Positions 1-8,009 of a DNA stretch of 27,101 nt are shown one piece after another. The notes beneath the pieces are model-generated. The model ran no database searches. It was not told the origin of the DNA and saw only the letters and a program-made list of their open reading frames with translations. The DNA is from Cylindrodendrum hubeiense (lineage: Eukaryota > Ascomycota > Sordariomycetes > Hypocreales > Nectriaceae), in the NCBI GenBank assembly GCA_014621425.1, contig JAANBB010000492.1, forward strand, positions 1-27,101, read 5' to 3'. Within the stretch, counting starts at the first letter, position 1, and the number at the start of each line of letters is the position of its first letter. A program made the position numbers and the translations under genes.

Positions 1-861
1 CCGGACGGCGTCGCTTCTGGCGCAGAGCGCGCCAGACAGGACCCAGCTCCATGCGGGCAACAGACTGTTGGCCACGGGCGCGTCAGCTTCCATGCGAAGC
101 TGCACGGGGCGCAGAAAGAAAAGTTCGCTACGATTCCGGTATTCAAGAACTGCTTGCCGCAGGTCAAGGGTGGGTTTCCCCGTTCCAGGCGTTCGTGTCG
201 CACAAGCACGAGCACAGACAAATCATGAGGTGGCTGACACAATTTTTTGACTTACAAAACAGGCGAGGGCATGTCGATTCTCGATGACGGCACCATCAAG
301 TTTAACTGCGACCTGTGCTTCACCAACTACCAGGTCTTCCCGCCAACCGGCGAGGCCATGTCCGTTGTACCGGACCAGTCCATGTACAACACGTGGACGG
401 GCCCGCGGTTCCTCAAGTTCTTCGAGGACCGCGCACGACGGACGCTCAACGGCCTGTACGGCAAGGAGGTCGAGAAGATCAAGATCGACGCCTATCGGAT
501 GTGCTGGTATGATTAAAACCGATTGGCGAATGGGGGACCCCCCCTCGCCTTCCCGCATCGTAACGAGCAAGATTGGACTGACCGGTGTGACAGGGACGCA
601 TCTACGCCAACACATGACTTCCTCATCTCACCGCACCCGCACTGCAACAACCTCTACCTGGCGACGGGCGGCTCGTTCCACGGATGGAAGTTCTTGCCCG
701 TCATCGGCGACTACGTCGTGGACATGATGCAGGGCACTCTGGGCAGCGACTACGCCGACCGGTGGGCCTGGGACAGGAAGGGAGGCGATGGGCACTCGGC
801 GAACCCCACGTACCAGATTGTCGGGGACCTGCAGGACTGGACCCGTGGATGGGCCAACTGA
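1..861 (+). CDS. FAD-dependent oxidoreductase (DAO family, amine/amino-acid oxidase-like), 3' part, possibly frameshifted
   Basis: This is the C-terminal part of a flavoprotein oxidase of the DAO superfamily, the group of fungal sarcosine, pipecolate and fructosyl-amino-acid oxidases. These oxidise secondary amines or amino acids using covalent or tight FAD and O2. The 5' end lies outside the window. Supported exons are about 1-169, 263-506 and 594-861 with a TGA stop. Intron 170-262 (donor GTGGGT, GCTGAC before ACAG) and intron 507-593 (donor GTATGA, CTGAC before ACAG) keep phase, and the second joins RMCW to DASTPTHDF. The terminal exon carries the family block LATGGSFHGWKFLPVIGDYV, where the FAD-binding C-terminal glycines lie. 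Upstream, frame 2 reads LLATGASAS near 65-104, while the continuation KEKFATIPVFKN is in frame 1, so a 1-nt shift or sequence error is likely. The substrate cannot be told. Family confidence is good; the intactness of the gene is doubtful. Confidence 0.7.
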
Positions 862-1051
862 GCGGCCCCCTCCGCGAGACCCAGCCTGGACGGCGCACGA
901 CAAAACAGAGGCGGCGCATCGAGAAGAGGCGGACAGGCAAGGACAGGCAAGGAGTCACGGAGCCATGGAGAAGCCGACTAACCAACTTGACGGACGGTGG
1001 GTGGCGCCGGCACTGGCGCCGCGCGGATGGATGGACCATGTCGTTGGTGTT

Positions 1052-1131
1052 GGCGACGGCGCTGGCGCTGGCGCTGGCGGCGGTGCAGTCAGTACTTGGG
1101 TACAGGGCAGGGCAGGGCTGGGCTGGGCTGG
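1052..1131 (+). repeat. G-rich short tandem repeats (GGCGCT and GGGCT/GGGCA units)
   Basis: Two adjacent microsatellite-like tracts are visible. 1052-1080 is a run of tggcgc-type hexamers, and 1104-1131 has five GGG runs spaced by CA or CT. The second could form a G-quadruplex on the plus strand. No gene is associated. Confidence 0.75.
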
Positions 1132-1210
1132 AAAGGGCAAGGCAGAGGCAAGGGAGGGACGGCGCGATGGCATCGTAGACGGCACGGAGTCGACGGACAA
1201 GGGCGGCGGC

Positions 1211-1260
1211 CAGGCCATGGCAGGCCACGACAGGCCACGACAGGCCACGACAGGCCATGA
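1211..1260 (+). repeat. Five-copy 10-bp tandem repeat (caggccacga)
   Basis: There are five consecutive 10-mers: caggccatgg, three exact copies of caggccacga, then caggccatga. The period of 10 rules out a simple amino-acid repeat. It lies in noncoding DNA 350 bp after the oxidase stop. Confidence 0.95.
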
Positions 1261-2184
1261 CGGCCCATTGACGATGAGCTATGCGCGCGACAATGCGCGG
1301 CGCTGCGCGAAGCACCACCAATTCGCATCAGATCGCATCGCCGCCGCACCGGAATTTCCCATCAAGGACCGCCGCCAGCCAGCCATGCCCACGCCCGCCT
1401 TGCCTCCGGCTGCACCTCCGTCTCCGCCTCCGCCTCCGTCCGCCGTCCAACCACCGGCCTCTGCTGCGACGACTGGGAAACTATTAGAGAGGAGTTGTGT
1501 CTCCCTTTGGGGCTTACAAGGCTGGGATAAGGCCACATGACGGAGTTGCTGTGTTTTATTTTCTTATTTTTGTTCATCTAATGTCTTCTTTCTCCTGCTG
1601 CTCCAAGTCCCCCTCATTGCTTTTTGGCTTTCTGGCTCTTTGGTCGTGTGTGTCCGTGTGAAGGGTGCTTCCTTGATTTTGCTTGGTCGTTGCTGGGTTC
1701 CTTTTTTGCCCCCCTCCCATGACATCTCGCATACTATCGCATACCCCTGCGCCTCTGCGCCCCTGCGCCCTGCAACCCCCCCTGTTCATCCGGCTGCGTC
1801 TGACCTTTTGCTTCTTGCCTCGTTCTTTTTCTTTTCTTTTTTCCTTTGCAGAGGTCGACGGGGTCGAAATTACCAGCGGCCTCTTGCGAAATGCAGAGTA
1901 CGGGGTGGCTTTGCGCCGGTCTACTGCGATGATCCATGTATTTGCTTTTCTTTTTTCCTTCTTTTTTTTTTAGGGGTATTTTCCTTGTCCTAGATCTTCT
2001 TTTTCTTCTACGCCGGGCTTGACGCTGCCACCCACCGTCAGCATTGTCCCAAGCAAGGAAATGTGAGGAGTGGCGGAATATTGCCGAAAGAGGCCGGGGA
2101 TTCGAGATTGGGAAATTGAAGGAATCGGGACGGGCTGGGGGCGGACAAGCATGGACAACATGAAAGTCACCGTTACAGACATAT

Positions 2185-2206
2185 ACACGCACACGCACAC
2201 GCACAT
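2185..2206 (+). repeat. ACACGC microsatellite
   Basis: A tract of about three and a half acacgc hexamers lies in noncoding DNA, followed by a degenerate acatgcatacgc tail. Confidence 0.8.
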
Positions 2207-2355
2207 GCATACGCAGGTTACCCGCGAGTCACTGGGATAGGTTTGCCAAAGACCCCCGATCTCATTGTGCCCCCATCTATTTCGTACCGTGTCATGTATC
2301 TCATATCTCATATCGTCTACCCGAGTACTACTTGCAGAAGCATTAACCCGCCCCT

Positions 2356-2374
2356 CCATCTGGCCATCTGGCCA
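2356..2374 (+). repeat. Dispersed repeat ccatctggcc, copy 1
   Basis: An 18-bp string made of two overlapping ccatctggc units recurs exactly at 3726-3743, 1.37 kb away in the same orientation. It is one of the few strings shared between separate parts of the desert. Confidence 0.75.
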
Positions 2375-2681
2375 TGTCCCCATCTAGACCCTCGGCAGGG
2401 CGGTCTGGCCAAAAAAACAAAATTGCCGTTTTGTTGCACTTGTTGATGCTACGCAGCCCTTGCGCCGAATTGTGACAAGGCCACGGGGAAACATGATGAG
2501 GAGAGGGGCGACACCAGAGAGACATCGGCATCTGGCCACGGCATTTGCCATGTCGTGTCATTCCATATCGATTCAACATGTTTATGACGACGCCATGCGT
2601 CAGCACCTTCAACTCCCGACGGCAGACGGCGAACGGTGAGGGAAGCGGCTGTTGTCCCGCCTCTGGCCCTGAAGCCGGGAA

Positions 2682-2727
2682 GGCCTGGAGGCCTGGAGGC
2701 CACGATCCGCGATCCGCGATCCGCGAT
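2682..2727 (+). repeat. Two abutting short tandem repeats (ggcctggag x2.2, cgatccg x3.5)
   Basis: 2682-2701 is a 9-bp unit ggcctggag repeated, and it is followed directly by 2703-2727, a 7-bp unit cgatccg repeated three and a half times. The switch from one unit to another without a spacer suggests independent slippage events in the same unstable stretch. Confidence 0.85.
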
Positions 2728-3388
2728 TTGTCTTTTTTCGTCGTCGTGCTCCGGATCCGCCTTACTCGGACTGCTACCGCTGCTGCAAATGCAGATGCAA
2801 TGCGCGTGCCCCGAATCCTGGACGGCCTGTCAGTCACGGGGTCGAAGATGACGTCCAGACCCCCCTGGCGATGCGCTTACAGACCGGCCGGTAGTTGCTG
2901 TACAGCACGCATATGCGCATCGCATGCCATGGGGCGAGCGCGCACGCGGCGCTCGTACGCCTGTGGTTCCTCGGCCTCTTTCTGGGCAGTCGAGGAGCGT
3001 CTGTTGCACTGACGGGCTGCACTGACGGCTGCAGTGCTGGCTGGACCGTCGCACGCAGCGGCCCTTGATCTCGTTCAGCAGCGCCCGCCGCCTGCGCGCT
3101 GCGCGATGCGCGACCGGCATTGCATGCTAGCATCTCAGCATGCCAGCAGCGGCTGGCCCGGGGTTGTCGTCTGCAGTGCAAGTGTACAGCGCAGTGGCCT
3201 GGCGGTGGCCTCTGCTCGCGCTGGTCGTTGCTTGGTTCGATGCATGCTAGGTCGTGAAGCATCGTCTCATCACAGGCATCGCAGGGGTGTTACCCGCAAC
3301 GCACGGGCTGAATAAAAGCCCTTCCCTCATGTTAGTCTCTTGGTTCTGTGCGTGTGTGTGCCCTGCTGGCTGCTGGCGGCTGGCCCCG

Positions 3389-3427
3389 GTCTGCCTGTCT
3401 GTCTGTCCGTCTGCCTGTCCGTCCGTC
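3389..3427 (+). repeat. Degenerate CTGT/CCGT tetranucleotide tract
   Basis: This is a pyrimidine-rich run of gtctg, tctg and tccg tetranucleotides. It is noncoding and typical of slippage-prone intergenic DNA. Confidence 0.8.
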
Positions 3428-3725
3428 CTCATTCCTCGCACACTTGCGCTCCCTCAGTTCCCTCCGCCCCTTCCCGTACAGCGCCTTACCGCCTATTAAT
3501 CGACTGATCGACTAGCATCGACTAGCACCTGTCTCTCTCGCTGACCCATCCACCCCCATGGTCGTTCCCTGTTGGGCCACCAGCCAAACAGCAGGGTCCC
3601 CAGGCCAGATTCGCGTCCCTGTAGTCTGGTACCGTGGCTGAGGCGAGTGGGTACTCCATACAGATCCTCAGATAGGTACCTTAGCTATTAGCTAGTTGCG
3701 GACTGCGTGCAAGATAGATCCTGCC

Positions 3726-3743
3726 CCATCTGGCCATCTGGCC
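3726..3743 (+). repeat. Dispersed repeat ccatctggcc, copy 2
   Basis: Exact 18-bp match to 2356-2373 on the same strand, again as two overlapping ccatctggc units. Confidence 0.75.
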
Positions 3744-4386
3744 GTCCATCTGGGATGTCGCAGATCCCGCATCCCAAGGCAAGGGGCCCACGCTCAGACA
3801 CCTGGGCGCTATCTGCCCTTCCTGTTTTGGGCGTACCCTACATCGGCGTCTCGGGAGGTCCACTCCGCACTCCGGACCGAGACCACACGGGAGAGAGATC
3901 CGAGTAAAACCATCGACGTGACAGCAGACCGACCAGCCATGGGGGGTTTTGGGGGTTTGGGTTGCGTTGGGCACACGGGGGATCTGGAAGCAGGGGCCCA
4001 GTCGTACGGCTTTCGCCAGACACGACGCGCGGGGAGACGGGATGTAACAACGGCTGGCGAGAGCGCGTTGACAAAGAGCACGCGTTCGACGTGCCTTGCT
4101 TATTTCCTTCCTGGTCCGTCAATCCGTACTTCCCCCGCTTGCCGCCGCCGCTCTCATCTGCGACTGTCTGACTCGAGCGTGGCTCGGGGCGCACGTGGAC
4201 ATGGACGGAGCCAACCATGGGGTCTCAGGGACAAGATATCCCCATACCGGTCTGGCGGAGGAGCGCCGCTGTGGTCCCAATTACGTAGGTGGGTGGCTGT
4301 AGAAGAAAAACATCCCTCCCGCATGGCTGCCGTTCGTTGGTGCGGTCCCTTCCTGGCAGCCCTGTCTGGGCACCGCCGAGGGAGCT

Positions 4387-4439
4387 GGCCGACTCTTGGC
4401 CGGCTCTTGGCTGACTCCTGGCTGACTCCTGGCTGCTGG
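4387..4439 (+). repeat. Tandem 11-12-bp repeat (ctgactcctgg type)
   Basis: Four to five imperfect copies of a unit ending in cttgg or cctgg are visible, the last two being exact ctgactcctgg copies. They fall inside a chance open frame, so the Trp/Leu-rich peptide it would give is not taken as coding. Confidence 0.8.
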
Positions 4440-4644
4440 GCGAGGGCTTGACGGTCACGATGGGTCACGATGCCTTGCCTGGCGTTCACGTTTCTTCTGC
4501 CATGCCGCTCCTTCTGATGTCGGACCTGTCAACGGTCTGGCGAGGTGCGTCTCTCCCCCAGTGTCTCTCTCTCCCCCACACGTCTTGCCCAATCTTGCTT
4601 GCGTGCATCCGCTCCTGAGTCTCGGATATCTGGTTTCGGGCCTT

Positions 4645-4673
4645 CCGTCTCCCGTCTCCCGTCTCCCGTCTCC
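4645..4673 (+). repeat. Four-copy 7-bp tandem repeat (ccgtctc)
   Basis: Four perfect ccgtctc heptamers lie within a wider pyrimidine-rich tract (4540-4690). No coding exon follows. Confidence 0.9.
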
Positions 4674-4950
4674 TTGTCTCTCGGGCGCCGTCTCAGCATA
4701 TTTATCCCTGTCCATGTCGACATCATCACCGCCCAACATATCGACCACCAACACAAAAGCGACTCCCAGTGGTTCGGCTGAAGTTGGTTCAATGTCTCGG
4801 GTCGACTCCGCGAACCCCCCTGGTCGTTCTCCACGGCCCCCATCCCCATTCCGCACCCAGTCGGTTGGGACTGTTTGATGGGAGTTGGGGTCCTCAACTG
4901 CCCCACGAGCGGATGGAGCGCGCCCGCGAGGCGTCCTGTATGTATGTACT

Positions 4951-4985
4951 TACGCACATGTACGCACATGTACGTACATGGTACA
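4951..4985 (+). repeat. Tandem acgcacatgt / palindromic tacgtaca run
   Basis: Two exact 10-bp acgcacatgt copies are followed by acgtacatggtac. Several nested self-complementary strings (acatgt, tacgta, gtac) give local hairpin potential. This is the third 10-bp-period repeat in the window. Confidence 0.8.
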
Positions 4986-5400
4986 GGACAAGGGACATGA
5001 GTTGCAGTGGAGAATGCTGCACAGTAGTTCCAATTTGGCGGGAATGTGACCCAGGTGGCTGGCGATGGGGTCGAAAATCGAAAGGTCGAGAAAAAGCAAC
5101 GTTGGCCATCAGCAGATGAGCCTTAGGGATCTGCGAGATTGTCTGTGGGCTTTGCACCTGAAACGACCGCCTCACCGCCCAGAACGAATTAATATCGATA
5201 AAAACAATACTGATCTAGTGACAGCTCAAGTCTCGAGTTGCACTGATCAGCTGTATCAGTTCCATGTCTGGACTGCATCACTCTCGGCCGGTAACTGCCA
5301 TGGCTTGCATGGGTAATGTGAATTACCATGTCAAGCCACACGGCTTCGACAATTACCGACCGTTTAACCATGAAGTCTAACTGACTGACTCGCCACCCTA

Positions 5401-5697
5401 CTAGCTTCGAACTTGCTGGATAAGTTCCGACGTGATCGGCCCCCGTAACGCCGACCCGTCTCCCAAGAGGCTACTGTATCTATTAACCAAAGAGGCAGGG
5501 TATGTACATCTCTTGCCGCTCAAGATATCCATCATGTGACAGGCATCTGCTCCTCCGCTTTGTCCGGACAAGGGCGGGTTTCCGTTGTCGATCGAGCCCG
5601 TAGCGAATCCCGTACCTTGAATTTCCACATTGCCAAGCTGACCCGACAGGTTTATGGTGGCGTCTTTCGTGGGGGGACTCGAGACGCACTGGTTCAT
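5401..5697 (-). other. Unassigned 98-codon open frame, coding status unclear
   Basis: An ATG-to-TAG frame on the minus strand gives a Gly/Ser-rich peptide beginning MNQCVSSPPTKDATINLSG, with no family I recognise. It begins just downstream of the stop at 5713 of the possible spliced gene described next, so it may only be that gene's 3' untranslated region. No signal peptide, membrane segment or known motif is visible. Confidence 0.2.
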
Positions 5698-5712
5698 GGA
5701 CAGGCCTCCGGC

Positions 5713-6330
5713 TCATTTCTCGGCCGCTGAGACGCCGGCCCCCAGCCGTTCCAACTTTGCTTTTTCCTTCTCGATCACCTCGATGAGCTCATTTCCGTAG
5801 GATCCCAAGTTTCTCTCGCGTGGATACCGCCCATCACGAACCGCTTAGATCATCCACTAACACTCCAAGTTAATGCTTTGGCGTAGATGACATATCGTAA
5901 CGTTCGGGGTTTGTTGCTGGGATTCTGAGAGTCGGTCAGATAGTCGTATCCACAAACCACCCAGCTACTATATCCCCACCCACATGGTTTTGTCATCTGC
6001 CCAGTTACCCATCGCCTTTATCCTTGCGTAGTCGGTATTCGGGCTTTGATCGCTGTCACCGCCACACTAATCGCGCCAGACCTCCCGTACAAACCTTGGC
6101 ATCGGGTTGTGACCAACTTACCCATGACGCTCGGCTGCAAGGTTTGTGTACTAGCTTGCCAATTCTTTGTTCCAGGAGGTCCGCGCTTTCCGACAGTAAT
6201 GAGATAGTGAGGAACACCGTCCAACCTTGCCGTGTTAGGGCCGTAGCCTGGCCAGCTGCGTTGCTGGCGAGCAGTGGTGATCGAGAGTGATGTGAATTTG
6301 AATAGTCGAAGCATCATGAAAAGGTGATGG
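5713..6330 (-). CDS. Possible spliced hypothetical gene, only the C-terminal part supported
   Basis: On the minus strand, 5844-5713 is open and ends in TGA. It reads AVRDGRYPRERNLGSYGN, then a charged helix-like tail with ELIEVIEKEKAKLE, and ends SAAEK. This composition looks like a real protein terminus. Upstream, a strong donor GTAAGT and a convincing intron (GTAACT to CTGACCGACTCTCAG, roughly 5976-5900) separate further open segments, one containing YRLRKDKGDG. A TAA at 5845-5847 blocks the last frame unless an intron with an unusual AAG acceptor removes it. No family is recognised. It could be a real small gene, a decaying pseudogene or coincidence. I am most sure of the terminal segment, and exon joins further upstream are guesses. 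Confidence 0.3.
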
Positions 6331-6360
6331 AATGTCGTGGTTCTGTTTATCATGGTGAAC

Positions 6361-8009
6361 TTGAAACTAGAATATGTCCGTGTTCAAACTAGCTTTATTA
6401 AGCGTCAACCATCCCCTTGGGTCCGCTACTGCGAAGTGCAAGTGAAGAAACTCAGTGGGGCTACGCCTCAAAACCATCGGGTTTAGGGTAGATAGTGTTA
6501 AGAAAAAGGCATTGTGAGTGAAGCTCTGTTATCGACTGTGCTTCGGGGCAGCTGTCGAGCCAGTATCTCGTTGACTGTGAGGAGTCTCTTGGCTTGCGCT
6601 GTGGTCATATCCGGGCTCTCTGGTTATGTTGCGTAGGGGTCTCGTGAACTGGTAATCGACTATTGTATTTGATCTTATTGCTACTCCGAGGCCTTGAACA
6701 TGATGATTCACTCAGGTGTGTGTTAGCAGAATGGGAGGTCGACCTGTCTTCCAATAGTGACGGAATAGCATAGAGTAGGACAGAATCAAAGATCCCTTGC
6801 CATCACTGGTCCTCTGAACGCCCGACGGAAGATGAGACAGCTATTCATCAGACCATTACTGGCAAAGATGCTGTCACAGCTTCCCCGCTCCACGTTGGCC
6901 ACACCAGCAGTTGGGAACAGTCTTGCTCCTTCCGACCCAGATCGCTGGAGAATGCCCTGCGGTCCTTGTTCATTATACTGGAGCGATTCTTCAATAACAG
7001 GAGTACATTTTGCTTCTTCTTGAGCCTTGAACCGGCACTCTGAACCCAGAGTCGCTGGTGAAAAGGATTATTGCGGGATTTCTTGCCGATGAAGGCGTAG
7101 GAACGTGTCGCTGGCCTCTCCTTCTCCGTGGTCGATGCGCCCTGGAAGGAGCGCTTTACTCCGAGTCTCGCATAATCTCTAAGTCGAGTGATAGTTTGAT
7201 CATCTGAGACAAGGTACTCACGCGCTGGCTGGCGGCGTCGTTGGCTACCAAAGATACTGAGGCCGTTGAGGCCCGAGGAGCCGCCCTGAGAGCACTCCGC
7301 CAAATTCTCTCCAATTACCATCTCCTCACAGCGCCTTAAATGGCAACAACGGAAACATCAACACGGGGCAAGCAACACATGAGATTGACACATGACTAGT
7401 AGCCAGGTCTGACGAGGTTTCATGGCCGTCGAAGCGGTGATGACCTGCGAGGACATACGACCGAGGACAGCACAATCCCAGGCGTTGGGTACCAACCTAT
7501 CTCCACCCCAGAAGCTATCCATCACTCCGCGTCTGGAAAGCCAGCACTAGACGTTCTATTATCTCATCACAGCTAGGCGTCTACCCTGGCCTTCTCACAA
7601 CAGTCCTATTTTCTAGGAACGTCTGATGCCACCATTCCGCCGGCGAGCACAGAGTCACGATTATCCAACTCAGAACCACACGCACAAGACGCTACTGGCA
7701 GAGCCCTCTCTCGACGATGGGATAGATACTGAGAAGGCTTACGTTCGACTGAATCTTTTTTACCATCTTGCAGGGCGATTATCGAACTTGGAGCCTGCAT
7801 GACAACATACTCAAACTCAAGCACGCATAGCAGGCGACCGGGCTGGAACTCCGAGTCACGGTTTCACATATCATCGAAGGGCACTGGCAAGTAGGGTAAA
7901 CAATACTACTTTTGACTATGTATTCAAACGCTTCAAAGCTGCTCTAGTTCGTATGTACCACATCCAATTTTGGCGAGATCCATCATAACACGTCATATGC
8001 TCATGCAAT
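6361..8009. other. Intergenic region upstream of the unassigned 5.7-kb segment and 3' of MET10, no recognised gene
   Basis: Base composition is near balanced, unlike the GC-rich desert to the left. The longest frame (6848-7321 minus, 157 codons) is Lys/Arg/Ser-rich and matches nothing I know. A good GTGAGT donor lies inside it near 7222 on the same strand, so parts may be exonic, but no consistent gene model can be built. The part next to 8010 should contain the MET10 3' UTR. No tRNA-like arms were found. Confidence 0.5.

Larger units (their letters stand above)
862..5400. other. GC-rich intergenic desert with many short tandem repeats, no recognised gene
   Basis: No reading frame here resembles a known protein. 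The longest plus-strand frames (788-1540 and 3696-4451, about 250 codons each) are Arg/Pro/Ala/Gly-rich, run through tandem repeats, and look like chance openings in GC-rich DNA. The stretch contains plus-strand pyrimidine tracts (1560-1850, 1940-2010, 4540-4690) of the sort seen in fungal 5' leaders, but no start codon with a convincing coding exon follows them. It also holds the tandem and dispersed repeats listed separately. A long untranslated leader, a noncoding RNA or decayed DNA are all possible. Confidence 0.6.

Noticed and set aside
788..1540. 250-codon plus-strand frame
   Set aside because: It overlaps the end of the oxidase exon in another frame and passes through the decamer and G-rich repeats. 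Composition is low complexity, so it is not accepted as a gene.
3696..4451. 251-codon plus-strand frame
   Set aside because: Arg/Ser/Gly-rich translation of GC-rich DNA ending in a tandem repeat, with no motif and no leader or splice signals.
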